Both the position numbers and the translations under genes were made by a program. The notes beneath the pieces were generated by a model that had not been told where the DNA came from, did not search any database, and was given only the letters and a program-made list of their open reading frames with translations. Shown here in pieces: positions 23,179-35,180 of a stretch of 64,000 bases of DNA. This DNA is from Capsicum annuum (taxonomy: Eukaryota; Streptophyta; Magnoliopsida; Solanales; Solanaceae), in contig NC_061118.1 of assembly GCF_002878395.1 (NCBI RefSeq), positions 131,941,603 through 132,005,602 of the forward strand. Direction: 5' to 3'. Position 1 is the stretch's first letter, and each line of letters starts with the position of its first letter.

Positions 23179-23587
23179 ATAGTTTCATGAATGACTATTA
23201 ATTTGTGCGCTAAAAAATTATTTTTGCTTAAGTGTTTAAGTGTTGAATGTTTTAATGTATTTGAAAAAGATAGTTATATATTAAAAGATTATGTGAGAGC
23301 AAAATGAATGTGTTGTGTAGTGAAAGAACATTAGGGCTACAAAAGGATATATTCGGAATAAGGGATAATTACAAGGGAAATAAATGTCATTTGCTTGGTC
23401 AACAATAATGATTATAAGCCCCCCCACCCCCCCCCCCCCCCCACCCCACACACAAAAAACAAGGGAAGGCTACTTCTGTCAAAATTGACTTTTTAAAAGT
23501 AATTTTAAAAATTATCAAACACTTTCAAAAGTAAAAAATGGCTTAAAAGCCATTTTGACCAAAAAATAAGCTTACCCAAACACCCTC
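22862..23587. mobile_element. PIF/Harbinger (Tourist-type) MITE, 726 bp
   Basis: Inverted imperfect ends: GAGCCCGTTTGGATAGGCT on the left, and GAGGGTGTTTGGGTAAGCTT on the right when reversed. They are flanked by TTA on both sides (22859-22861, 23588-23590). The three-base TTA duplication and GTTTGG ends fit the PIF/Harbinger superfamily. The interior has an AT microsatellite (23143-23171) and a C run (23421-23442). It is non-coding. Confidence 0.7.
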
Positions 23588-23590
23588 TTA

Positions 23591-24933
23591 AACCTATCGT
23601 TAAAATGGAACGAAAAAGGTGAATTCCTTGCTACCCCTCGGTTTTGCGACTTCACGTTTTGTAGTAACTTTACCCTCCAAGCTCTAGCAAAATAAAATAG
23701 ATAGTAAAGTCATAAAAAGGATATGATGACTTCACATTTAAATTTAGTATTTTGTGGTATGGGCAACTTAGATTATACGCAGAATACTTAGAAAACACTC
23801 CTAAATTTGGTTCGGGTACATTATTTCCCTTCCTAAATTATGCCTACTCTTAATTATCTCCTTTGTTTGATAGTCTTTAGTCTTTACTCCTTATCTCCTA
23901 ATTCAAAAAGCTAGCTTCTATTTGAAATATTTTTCAGCAGTTGTCATATACGATGATATATTTGATCTGATAATGTATTTCTTTTACTAAAAGCATATTT
24001 TAATTTATTTCTAAAAAAAATCTTGTACAATGACTATTTATTTAGTTGCGCAATTTATTTTTTTCATTCTGAATTTACGTTTAAAAAATGGATTTGTCAG
24101 TACTCCATCTTTGCTAATTTTTTTTTTTTTTTTTAAAACGAACTAATGAGTATAAACTATGTATTGCTTTTTATTTCTTCTTTAAACGCAATTTTATATA
24201 TATATATTTAAATAGTGTATTTTTCTTTTCACGGGCCAATCATCGGTTAAAAGAAAAAAAGGCTTGGGGTGGGGGAGTGGCGCTAGACCTCTATTATGTT
24301 TAGCCAAATAAAAAGGGTAAAACCAAAATAATGAATTGCAACCATGTGCTTTCTTTTTTTTCTTCCTTAGATATAATGGATATCTATTTTGTGATATATT
24401 TTTGTCGAATTCAATCTATTCACATCATAACAAATCTGAGCTTGTAATATGATCCATAATAATATTTTAAAATAACTAAAATTTACATAAATATACATTT
24501 TAAGTTATAATTATTACATAAAATTCAATTTGACAAAACTAATTACAGATATCACATTTATATACTCCCTTTCCAAAACTCTCATACATAGCAAAACATA
24601 TCCTTTAGATCGGTTAATACTCCACAATATACGCCTAGAATCAAGCTAGCATTATTAAGAGATTTTAAATTTCAAAATATATCTCATCAGATTACTCAAC
24701 TTCATCATCATTTTCAATTTATTTTTGAGGTTTTTTTTTTTTTTTTTTTTTTTACGATTTCAACTTTAAGATATCTGGCGGTTTGTTTATTTTTTTGCAT
24801 CATCTTCTTCTAAAATCTACAATTTCTTTGTTGCATGTCCTTAATTTTCAAAATCAGGACGACCTAGGCTTCCAAAGATTTTGTGATTTGTTTTTTAATT
24901 TGTATTTTTTTTCTCGATTTTATGCACTCTTAT
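23591..24933. other. Intergenic AT-rich sequence before the solo LTR
   Basis: Long T runs at about 24119-24134 and 24730-24752, and an AT microsatellite near 24195. No gene is recognised. Confidence 0.5.
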
Positions 24934-27647
24934 TGTAACACCCTGATTCGCTGAACCGGAATGCTACACGGTGCTCATGACCCCGAGGGACCGCAAGCTA
25001 ACCCATGACTGATATCTGTACCTGTATACTGCAAATCATGATATAATAATGCGGAATACATAGATCTGTAAGGCCATAAGGTTCAACTGAATACAATTAT
25101 GTGGGTGAAAATACCCAAAACAACTCAATCTGAACGTAAATCTGAACATAAATCTGAAAGCCTCTAAACTATCTGAATAAGGAGTTGAAGGAACATGTCT
25201 CCAACTAACTCCGTAAAACTGAATTGAAGAAATAAATAAATGAATCAAATCATATTGTCCTCGAATCAATGAGGACTCACTGTGTTTCTGCGACTGGAAT
25301 GCTACTGCTACTGCTGGGCTGGAGCTCGTGTCTCGGAACCTATGGTGTAACATGAAAAGAAAGCACCATAGCGCAAATGCGTCAGTACAACTAGAGTACT
25401 GAGTATACGAGGAAGGTAGGTTGAACATAAAGGGTTTCATGCATGAACAACACTGACTGACTAATATGAACGTGGGAGTGCAAACACACATATATAAAAA
25501 CTGGGACCATGAATACGTGATAACATGACCTGTAAGCTAATACATGGTTTACTGATAACTGTCATGACTGATACTGAAACTGATAACATGGGCGACTGTA
25601 TCTGACAGTCCTATATTTACTGAAATCTAAAGAACGCCCTGAGTTCTTTTACTGAGACTGGTACTGAAACTGTGGGAAGTAGTGTTTAACCGACATGCCC
25701 CATGTATGCCGTTATGGCTAAGTTGGGGTCCAATCTCTGCCCCGACTGAAGGGGTGTCAATACCGTGGCACGGGGTAAGGACAGCCTGTGAGTGACCCTT
25801 ATCTGGCGGGTACTCAATGAGAACGGTGGGAACCCTAAACTGACGGGTTAAGCCACCTTATCAACCCTAATCTGACGGGTTAAGATGTCTCAACCTACAC
25901 TGGCTACGTAGTTCTGGAACACAAGGATGACTACTAAAAATCACACCCTGAACTGGCGGGTGAGTTCCCATCCTTGGGTTCACTCGGTGCTAACCTCTAC
26001 TCCCATCTGGAGGGACTGGACATGAATAACTGACTATGCATGACTTAATCTTACTGAATTCCGTTGACTGGCGGAATGTTACTAATATCTGACAACTGTC
26101 TAAGATCATAAGGTTTTCCTGAGTCACATGACTGACTGAAGTCTATGGAATCATAGCTTGAGTTCGAATATCGTGAAACATGACATGGATCTAGGCACAC
26201 AACTATAGTTTTTGGGTACAAGTACCCCCAGGACTCGATGGAGGGAAACTGACACACATGGCTGACTTGATCATAAGAGTAGAGTCCATAATTTATAATA
26301 TCATAAGTAGGGATCTCATACTAAGCATGGTTATCAACAATGTATTGCATGGAAAGGATTTCATATCACATGGAAGCACTTGCACAATCTTAATATCATG
26401 TTCATTGCATAATCATATTGGCAACACATACCAATAGCATGGAAGTTCATGTGGATTGCATGGTTATCATACATCTTGTTCATAAGTAGGATTTGCAAGT
26501 AAACATAGCATAATCTCATAAGAATAGTTCATGAGTATTCCAACAACATTTACAAGGCACATTATCAACATAGAAGTCATTGGAACGTAAGGGCATATCA
26601 TGAATCCTTCACTTAGTCACAATTTAGTTATATTGCATGATTTTTAGTTTCTTAGGCATTTTATCAAACACCTTACATGCACATCTTAAGAATAGGGGAA
26701 ATCATAAAATTATACATCATGAACAACCAAATTTATATGTTTCCAACTTATATGATATCATGAAATTCAAAAAAACATATAAAGATTCCATCTTGGGAAT
26801 CACCCAATATCAACAACATGATCATCAACACCCAACAATATAGAAATCATACTTTATAATGAAAAAGAGGGTTTTTAAGCTTTATGGATAAAAAGGATCC
26901 ATAAATCAACTCACGCATACCTTAGAAGGAAGATTCTTGATGATTGACGGAGTAATTTCCTTGAAATCGGATCTTCAAGCTTAGTTACGCAACCCTAGTT
27001 GTTTTTCTCTTTTAGTGCTCTTGGATGATGAGCTTTGAGATGATAATAGGGTTGTAATATGTTTAGAAGCTATATATTTTGTAGGGTTAAGTTTAGGGAC
27101 GTGTAAGGAGTGTTAAAAGACTTAATTACCCTTAAAATAACTCATAACGGAGTGTTTTTGGCACCTGGAACTGAATTAGGCGGCGCCCAAGTGATTGCCT
27201 AAGCTAGGTTGGGCGGCGCCTAACCAATCGCCTATGTTTAGGTTGGGCGGCGCCTAACCAATTGCCTATGCTTACTGTCTCTCACAAAAATGGGCATAAC
27301 TTTTCGCTCGGGTATTGGATTAAGGCGAAATTGGTATCGTTGGAAAGCTAATTTGATTCTCTACAATTTGGTGGGTCTAAATCAGCCAAAATACCATATT
27401 AACATCGAGTTATACTCATTTAAAGATGACCCTTGCAAAATCGAACACTAAAACTTGATGGATTCGAAAACTCTTAGCTTGTATTACCTTAAGTGACTAA
27501 TATGAACATACTTAATGCATCATAAGCTATACTATCACTAGGATATTCATTGTAAGTCATGTACTCAAGTATGAATCACAGAATAGGAGATTTCATACGT
27601 AGGAATACTTATTCGCTTCCTAGCTTAGAAACATGCGGGGTATTACA
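24934..27647 (-). mobile_element. Solo LTR of the same Ty3/gypsy family, 2714 bp
   Basis: It starts TGTAACACC and ends GGGTATTACA, and is flanked by identical 5-bp repeats CTTAT at 24929-24933 and 27648-27652. Internally it matches the LTRs of A to D: gctacacggtgctcatgac at the left, four CTGRCGGGT motifs at 25800-25960, tacccccaggactcg near 26222, and ggaaagctaatttgattct near 27340. There is no internal region, so it is the product of LTR-LTR recombination. By its left-end sequence it lies in the same orientation as the other elements. Frames within it are not called as genes. Confidence 0.93.
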
Positions 27648-27652
27648 CTTAT

Positions 27653-28882
27653 ACATTGGTATGCATAACTATGTTATGTATAAGGGTAAAGATGCACTTT
27701 TTTGGGAGATCTGCTGTAATTTCTATTTTCTACTTCATATACATTGATACGCAATGTATATATATGGTTGACCCATTTTGCTATTTATACATGCAAGTGT
27801 TATGTATAAGGGTTGTCAGTAGTATGTATATGACTTGAAGTATTCTCATCTTATACATATATATGTATAAGGGATGTCTGTGTTATGCTATATGGTTTGA
27901 CCTATTTTTTAGATTTTTCGATGCAGTTATGTTTCACCTTATACTTAGGCATATTATTTTTTACCTTATACATTTCATATTATCTTTTTTATGTATAGGT
28001 TTAACTTATACATTAATGCAGTGCTTATGTATAATTTATGTTTTATACATTACTGTGCCATGTTTTCTTTATATGAGTCTTCTTTTTCCGTTTTAAAATT
28101 TTTTTATGTCTCTTTACTTTATTAAGGTCTTTTTTCTTTGGTTCTAAAAGTTTTTAGGTGATTTATGTGGTAAATTTCTTTTTAGGATAATATTCTTTTG
28201 AAAAATTTACATAACTAAGGAATTCATTGATTACACATTATAAGGTATAATCTTGGATAATTATTAGATTGATTTATTTCTTTAAATATCGTTAAAACGG
28301 TTAACTCATATACATATGTTATAATGTATAATAACGTACAGGAATGTATATGAACATTTATAACCTGGGAGAAAAAAAATTAAATAATAAATTCGGGAGA
28401 GAATGTAATTAACTAGCTAAAATATGAGATTTATGTTGTTTATCCGTAAAATAAAAAATAATCTAAAAATTATACAAATACACAACTTATATTTTCAATA
28501 TTACAAAAAATCTCAACTCCCTAAACATATTACAAAAATTCCAACATATACACAGAAATTTATGTATATGTCGGCTATGTTATGTATATTAATAGGGAGA
28601 GAGAGTAAAGTAATTAAAAAAATGGGAGAGTGTAATTACTTTTAAATGGTTGGTATTTATGTTATTTACATACAAAAATAATTATGCAAAATGTCAGCAC
28701 AACAAAATTATTTAAAATTTAAATGATCCAACTTTAAGTTAATTATCCGAAATAGCTTATTTTGGGGTATTTTGTATATTTTAGGTAATAAAACCACTTT
28801 AATTTTCTCAAATTCCTTTTACATATGAACTTCCACCAGGACTTTCCAAATTCTAACCATCTCAAACACACCACTAAGAGGC
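27653..28882. other. Intergenic, TATACAT-rich
   Basis: Many irregular tatacat and atgtataag words between 27650 and 28060, probably a decayed simple repeat. Frames at 27559-28096 are by-products of this composition. Confidence 0.45.
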
Positions 28883-29066
28883 GGGGCTGTTTGGTGTTTG
28901 TGATTTGCTCCTGTTCATCAAAGCTGGAGCTCCTCGCATGGGGCAACGACAAAGATGAAGGGGTAGGGCTATTAGGTGTTTGTAGTTTGCTCCAATTCAT
29001 TGAAACTGGAGCTCCTCGACGGAGCAACGAGGCGAAAAGGTGGGACTATTCAATGTTTGTAATTGT
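28883..29066 (+). repeat. GC-richer minisatellite, about 80-bp unit
   Basis: Unit starts at 28883, 28966 and 29042 (gggctgtttggtgtttgt, gggctattaggtgtttgt, gggactattcaatgtttg), with a shared ctggagctcctcg inside the first two. Frames on both strands (28743-29027, 28825-29118) are repeat-derived. Confidence 0.65.
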
Positions 29067-29118
29067 TGCATTGAAAAGTTGTCTAATTTCTTGTTGGATG
29101 TTTGGACAAAACAACTAG

Positions 29119-30179
29119 AAATATGAGATGCAAATCAATGGGACGTTTGTTAATACCCTAACTTCAAGGAGCAATAAAGTATTGATGATACGTAAGTTTT
29201 TTGATTAATTCTAACCTTTTTGTGGGATGATAAGAGTTGCATAGGCAGTAGAATTAGCAATGTAATAAAGATGAATGTTATGAAGACCAATCACAGGTTG
29301 TAATGACCAATCACAAAAGTAAATTAGCTTTTTCAAAAATTTGGTATGTGTTAGTCTGTTATAGATACCAAAATTTGCTATGTTTTTCTGATTCAATTGA
29401 TTTTTTTTAGCGAGGTTTATTTATTGTTAATAGGGGAAGGGTCAGTTGGCTTTTTAAGAAGATGGGACTTTCAAGGAGCTGTTACTGTTTCATCACACTT
29501 TCAAGGAGATGGAACTTCAAAGTTTGAATTTTCAAGGAGATGGAGACTGGCTGGAGTAGGAATAATTTGGTCGAGTGAAGATCAGCGGTTGTGGATGGTG
29601 TAGCTCATTTGGTAGTTAGCTAGTTCCTTCAGTGATGGCCGAAAATGGGTATTAATATTTTTTCAGGGTGTGATTGGAGAATTAACGAAGGTGGGTACCC
29701 ATTCTTGATTTTGATTGTAATGGAGTGAATGGAGCATATTAGTGAATTGAATCTTTTTGGGTGATTTTATTTTTTGTGGATGAGATAAGATTATCACTTC
29801 TCTGAAAGCATGATTCTTTCTCAACTCTCCTCTTTGCGCTCGTTATGTTCGTTGTTGAAAGTGTAAAATGAATCGTTTGAATTTGAAAGCAAAACTTACT
29901 CTACTGCTTGATGTTGAATATTGATTTGCATTTTCTGTTGTATACAATGGCCATTGATTTGTTTATAACTTTGGATCCCATCCTTTTTAATTTCGTTGTT
30001 TTCATATGTTACAGAACAACGTAATGCTCAAAAGGCACCCTAAACTAATAAATTAATTGTTGATGTGTTTCTCTGATAGATTAGAATTGGAGTGCAATAT
30101 TTGATATTAGTGGTGTGAAGGAGAATTATTCAAGTGAATTATGGGGTCTGGACTTAATCACTCTATGTGTGTATGTATG
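29119..30179. other. Intergenic; short repeated tttcaaggag words near 29470-29550
   Basis: The 68-codon frame at 29397-29603 contains the repeats and has no recognised domain. No gene is supported. Confidence 0.4.
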
Positions 30180-30503
30180 GATGTATATATATACATGTTT
30201 ATTTATTATTTATACAATATAGATGCATGTTTATACATTATCTATACAATGTCGATAAATATTTATACACTATTTATATAATATTGATACACGTTTGTGC
30301 ACTACTTATACAATTAATACTGATAAATATTTATGCACCATTTATACAATATTACTTATATTACATATACACTACTTATCTATTTGTACATCATATATAC
30401 AAATTTATAGATCATTTATATAATATTAATATGTGTTTATACACTATTTTTACAATATCAATACATTGCATATACTACATAATTATTTATATAATATTAA
30501 TAC

Positions 30504-30536
<33 letters not shown>
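30180..30536 (+). repeat. AT-rich minisatellite, about 32-bp unit, ending in an AT microsatellite
   Basis: Degenerate copies of a unit close to tttatacactatttataca followed by atattgatacatg run through the region, ending in (AT)n at 30509-30535. The 127-codon frame at 30167-30550 (many Ile and Tyr) is produced by the repeat. Confidence 0.7.
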
Positions 30537-30538
<2 letters not shown>

Positions 30539-30838
30539 TTTGATACATGAATAAAATTGTATGGAAAAGTTTGAAAAGAAAAACGAAAAATAAGTTAATT
30601 AAAAAAAATGCATGAAAAAACAAAAAAAAAAAGTTTTCTTTTTTAAATTATTGCTGAAAAAAGGGGAAGAAAATGACCTAATGATTATTTTTGTTGTAAG
30701 CAAAAATTTGGCTATTTTTATTATAAACTATTACCCTTTTATATATAATTAAAAATTTTTCTTAAAAAAATTATCAAGTATAATAAAAATAATAATATTT
30801 TAGTGATCATCTTATACCTTTGAATACATATAAGAGAA

Positions 30839-30866
30839 CTAGTTGCATAAGGCCCGGGCCTAAGCT
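30839..30866 (-). mobile_element. Candidate Helitron 3' end
   Basis: On the minus strand the perfect palindrome AGGCCCGGGCCT is followed by TATGCAA, CTAG (30839-30842) and T. Hairpin, CTRR end and following T match Helitron termini. No matching 5' end was identified. Confidence 0.3.
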
Positions 30867-32079
30867 CATGGTAAAGAATATAAAATTTAATTTTAGAAAA
30901 AATATAACTTAAGTCACATTTTTCTATTACATAATTAATTTAGTTTAGTGATACGTTGATTATGTCTTGTGTGGTAAGTCATTATGATTATTAAAATTTT
31001 TCTTGCTATATTTGGATAACTTTTAAAGGATTTTATTTATGAGAAAACAAGTATGAAGTGATAATTAGCAAATACGAATAGACATAAAATTCAATTTAAA
31101 ACAAATAAATGGTGTTTTAGATGCATTAACAAAATTTTCATACTTAATAGATTTTTAATAAAAAAACATTTTATCTAGGAAAATAAGTTTTTTTAGACTT
31201 ATAAAAATGACTTCGTGGAAGTAGGAAAATTATATTCTATAATTCAGATTCATTGAGTACTTCGCTCTTCAATACACCTTGTCTTCGCCCCACTAGTAGC
31301 ACTCATCTCTGTCACCCCATACCCCGCTTCTCATAGTACTTATCTAAATTATATATATGATTTTTATGTAGCATTTACTTACATATCGAATATAAGAAAA
31401 TAAGTAAGAAACACACTAATTTTTTTTTTTAAAAAAATACTTTTAAAATAATATTTTTCACTAAAAATACATGTTTGTACCAAACACCCAAAAAGAGAAT
31501 AAGTATTGTGAAAAAATAATAAATGCTCTGATTGAAAATGAGATTGTAGCTTCAAAATTGCACAAATTTTACTAAAATATAAAGAAATAAATATGCACTC
31601 CATCTGTTTCATTTTATTTTGTATTTATTGATTTGATACTCCTATTAATAAGAAGATATTTAATAGGAATTTATTTATTAATCTTGATAATTCTGATTTG
31701 AAAGTATATGATTGACAACTATTATGTTGTATAGTTACTTAATGATAAAAGTAATATTGGAAGAAATTAAATAATAAACCTCTCTTTATTTGTTAAAATA
31801 ATAAGTAAAAAGAAAATTTTATTTTCAGTATAGAGGTCAAGAAAAATGAAAAAGAGAGAGAAAAGGATTCTCTCGCAATTCCTTCTTACTTATTTTTTTT
31901 ACTTGACAAATAACTTAACATTTTAATATATTAAGAGTGAAACATATAAAATTATCCTTATTAATTGTGTTTTAAAAATTTAAGTTTGGCTATGAATACT
32001 TTATGTAATTACTTGATAATAATAATAGTAATAATAATATAAAGATAATTATAAATATTTCATTATTTACTAAAATAAT
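30867..32079. other. Intergenic AT-rich sequence
   Basis: No recognised gene. The frame at 31379-31612 is AT-rich with no family resemblance. Confidence 0.4.
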
Positions 32080-32351
32080 AAGTAAGAAAAATAATTAATT
32101 TTTAATATAAGAAATAAGTAAAAAAGAACAAGTAATTTAATCAGGAACAAGAAGAGGTTTATAAAAAAAAAATACAATATATAGTTCAATTACAAAGATT
32201 CAAATAAAAATATCATAAAATAAAATAATAAATTTGGACAAATGTAACAAACTGTATGAAAAAAAAATAAACATGTGTGGCTCTTTAATTGCACAAAAAA
32301 AACTGTAAGGACTACCGAAAAAGGAAGTTTCTCCCTTATATATAGTTATAA

Positions 32352-32386
32352 CTAGATACCCGTGTCCATGCAAGGCACGGGTATTT
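32352..32386 (-). mobile_element. Candidate Helitron 3' end
   Basis: On the minus strand ACCCGTGCC and GGACACGGGT form a hairpin, followed by AT, CTAG (32352-32355) and T. This is the clearest of the three Helitron-like termini in the window. On the other side lies ctatatataagggag-type sequence (minus sense) resembling the palindrome arms. Confidence 0.4.
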
Positions 32387-32754
32387 TAGCAACACTAATG
32401 TGCAAAAGGGATCCAGCTTAGGGGAAGATTATTTTCTACTTGTTTTAATTGTTTAGTATAGGAGTAAAAGAAAAGAAATGTAGTACAATGAACCGATGTT
32501 AACATAATATATACATTCAGTGTAGTCATTTAATAAGGAACAAAAAGATATTTATAAGAAAATATTATCATGTATAATTCAATTACAAAGGTCTAAATAA
32601 AAATATTATTAAAGTAATACATAAGGATAAAACTAATAAATATAAGAAGAAAACAATATGCATGTGTAACCATTTTATTGCACCATAAAAATGAGGATAA
32701 AATTAATAAATATAAGGAAAAAATCATATGCATGTGTAACCATTTTATTTACAA

Positions 32755-32833
32755 CTATATATAAGTGAAGGTTGAGGTGACTAAAATTACCGAAATATCC
32801 TTGGTAGTCACTCCAACCTTCACTTATATATAG
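32755..32833. repeat. 79-bp palindrome, copy 1
   Basis: Arms ctatatataagtgaaggttg and its complement close around an unpaired centre containing ttaccgaaatatccttgg. It would form a long hairpin in single-stranded DNA or RNA. Confidence 0.85.
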
Positions 32834-32944
32834 TAGTAAAAAGCAATATGCATGTGTAACCATTTTATTGCATCATAAAAATGAGGACAAAACTAATAAA
32901 TATAAGGAAAAAATCATATGCATGTGTAACCATTTTATTTTTTA

Positions 32945-33023
32945 TTATATATAAGTGAAGGTTGGAGTGACTAAAATTACCGAAATACCTTTGGTAGTCA
33001 CCCCAACCTTCACTTATATATAG
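32945..33023. repeat. 79-bp palindrome, copy 2
   Basis: Same length and arms as copy 1, with small changes. The first base pair is altered. Confidence 0.85.
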
Positions 33024-33761
33024 TAGTAATAGTAATTTATTGGTTTTATCCTCATTTTTATGGTGCAATAAAAAGGTTACACATGCATATTGTTTTTTTC
33101 TTATATTTATAAGTTTTGTCCTCATGTATTATTTTAATAATATTTTTATTTAGACCTTTGTAATTGAATTATACATGATAGTATTTTTTATAAATATCTT
33201 TTTGTTCCTTATTAAATGATTACCAATGGTATTTCGATAATTTTATGATGCAATAAAATGGTTATACATGTATATTGCTTTTTCCTTATATTTCTTAGTT
33301 TTGTCCTCATTTTTATGGTGCAATAAAATGGTTAGACATGCATATTGCTTTTTTCTTATATTTATTCATTTTGTCCTCATTTATTATTTTAATAATATTT
33401 TTATTTAGACTTTTGTAATTGAATTATACATGGTGGTAATTTTTTATATATATATTTTTGTTCCTTATTAATTACTTATTTTTAATACCCCAAGCGTATT
33501 TCGATAATTTTATGGTGCAATAAAATGGTTATATATGCATATTGCTTTTTTCTTGTATTTATTAATTTAGTAGTAGCAGTAGTAGTAGTACTAGTAGTAC
33601 TAGTACGTACCCACAAAAAGACAAATCATGAGGACAAAACTAATAAATATAAGAAAAAAATAATATGCATGTGTAATCATTTTATTGTACCATAAAAATA
33701 AGGATAAAACTAATAAATATAAGAAAAAAATCATATGCATGTGTAACCATTTTATTTACTA

Positions 33762-33840
33762 CTATATATAAGTGAAAGTTGAGGTGACTAAAATTATCGA
33801 AATACCCTTGGTAGTCACCCAAACCTTCACTTATATATAG
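33762..33840. repeat. 79-bp palindrome, copy 3
   Basis: Same arms and length. A further single arm (ctatatataagtgaaggtt) is at 33951-33970 without its partner. Confidence 0.85.
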
Positions 33841-34386
33841 TAGTAAAAAATAATAGGCATGTGTAACCATTTTATTGCACCATAAAAATGAGGATAAACT
33901 AATAAATATAAGGAAAAAATCATACGCATGTGTAACCATTTTATTTATTACTATATATAAGTGAAGGTTAGGTTAGCAATAGTTTTATTTAGACCTTTGT
34001 AATTGAATTATACATGGTAGTATTTTTTTATAAATATCTTTTTGTTCCTTATTAAATGATTACCAAGGGTATTTCGATAATTTTATGGTGCAATAAAATG
34101 ATTACACATGCATATTACTTTTTCCTTATATTTATTAGTTTTGTCCTCATTTTTATGGTGCAGTAAAATGGTTAGACATGCATATTGCTTTTTTCTTATA
34201 TTTATTAGTTTGTCCTCATGTATTATCTTAATAATATTTTTATTTAGACCTTTGTAATTGAATTATACATGGTAGTAATTTTTTATAAATACTTTTTTGT
34301 TCCTTATTAAATTACTTATTTTTTATACCCCAAGGGTATTTTGACAATTTTATGGTGCAATAAAATGGTTACACATGCATATTGTT

Positions 34387-35180
34387 TAGAAGAGGAGGGA
34401 ACTTTTGAGGTATTTAGTGTTTTTTTAGAAAAATATTAATAACTGAGTGACATTATTGTTTTAGCAAAAAGAAAAAGTGTTTTTTATAAGTGACTCCAGA
34501 AACATTGATAACAATCCAAGAAAATAACTTTAGAAAAACCTGAAAGTTTAAGTAATGATAAAAATTTTCTAAGCATGAAAATTTCTTCTTAATAAATTAA
34601 TATAATTTTTTAAAATAAAATAATAAGAATATAATTTTGGCTAATAAGTTTGATGATTTAAATAGTTCTATTATTGAAAAAATAATTTAATGACATGACC
34701 ACCAATTAAAAGAGAAAGGGACGTGTGAAATATTTTTTTTTCGAGGATAATAATGATAGTTTAGTCATATTATTTTCTCTAAAAAGATAAAAATAATTTT
34801 GTAGGGAATTCAAACAATGTGAGTGACCATTCAGAAAAATAACCTTTGAAAAAATATATGTCAAGTTTTAGTATCGATAAAAAAATTTTAAGTATAAGAA
34901 ATTCTTTTTAATAAACTAATGCATTTTTTCAAAAAAATAAGTAAATAGAATTATAGTTTGATTAAATGGGTTAAATAAGTTTAGTATTTTTTTTAAAAAA
35001 GTTTTAATGACATGGCATGCCAACTAAGAGAGAAGAAGTTTTTTGAGGTGTTTAGTATTTTTAGAGGAAAGAAGTGATAGTTGAGTGATATTGTGATCCT
35101 AAATGAAACATAAGTGATGCTTGAAGGAAATTTTTTAAAACTTGGGTGACAATTTAGGGAATTCACTTTTAAAACTCTAT
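34387..35180 (+). repeat. Two and a half diverged tandem copies of an about 320-bp unit
   Basis: Copies begin near 34387, 34705 and 35025. They share gaggtrtttagtrttttta-type starts, a ttaataaaytaatry block in the middle, and taatgacatgrcnnrccaa just before the next copy. They are AT-rich and non-coding. Confidence 0.65.

Larger units (their letters stand above)
32080..34386. repeat. Array of interspersed direct and inverted repeats with palindromes
   Basis: One block contains gcatgtgtaaccattttatt followed by gcaccataaaaatgag. It occurs several times forward (32660-33950) and several times reversed (for example 33050-33110, 33245-33340, 34085-34180, 34350-34386). A second block, ggaacaaaaagatatttataa with ttcaattacaaaggtc, is forward at about 32535 and 32145 (diverged) and reversed near 33130, 33390, 34000 and 34230. 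Three 79-bp palindromes lie between them. Short frames here (32675-33939, minus) repeat the same peptide and are not genes. A candidate Helitron end lies at 32352. The source element is not identified. Confidence 0.75.

Noticed and set aside
24119..24752. Long T runs as possible retroposon tails
   Set aside because: No element body or target duplication could be attached to them.
25036..25491. 151-codon minus frame in the solo LTR
   Set aside because: It lies entirely inside an LTR, and corresponding positions in other LTRs are broken.
27650..28060. CRISPR- or telomere-like short repeats (tatacat words)
   Set aside because: Spacing is irregular, there are no spacers or conserved repeat, and the plant context excludes CRISPR; it is decayed simple sequence.
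30167..30550. 127-codon open frame rich in Ile and Tyr
   Set aside because: It is the translation of a degenerate 32-bp AT-rich minisatellite ending in an AT microsatellite.
32675..33939. Three minus frames sharing the peptide MVTHAYDFFLIF
   Set aside because: The shared peptide comes from the nucleotide repeat array; the frames are not conserved as proteins and no start context or gene structure is present.
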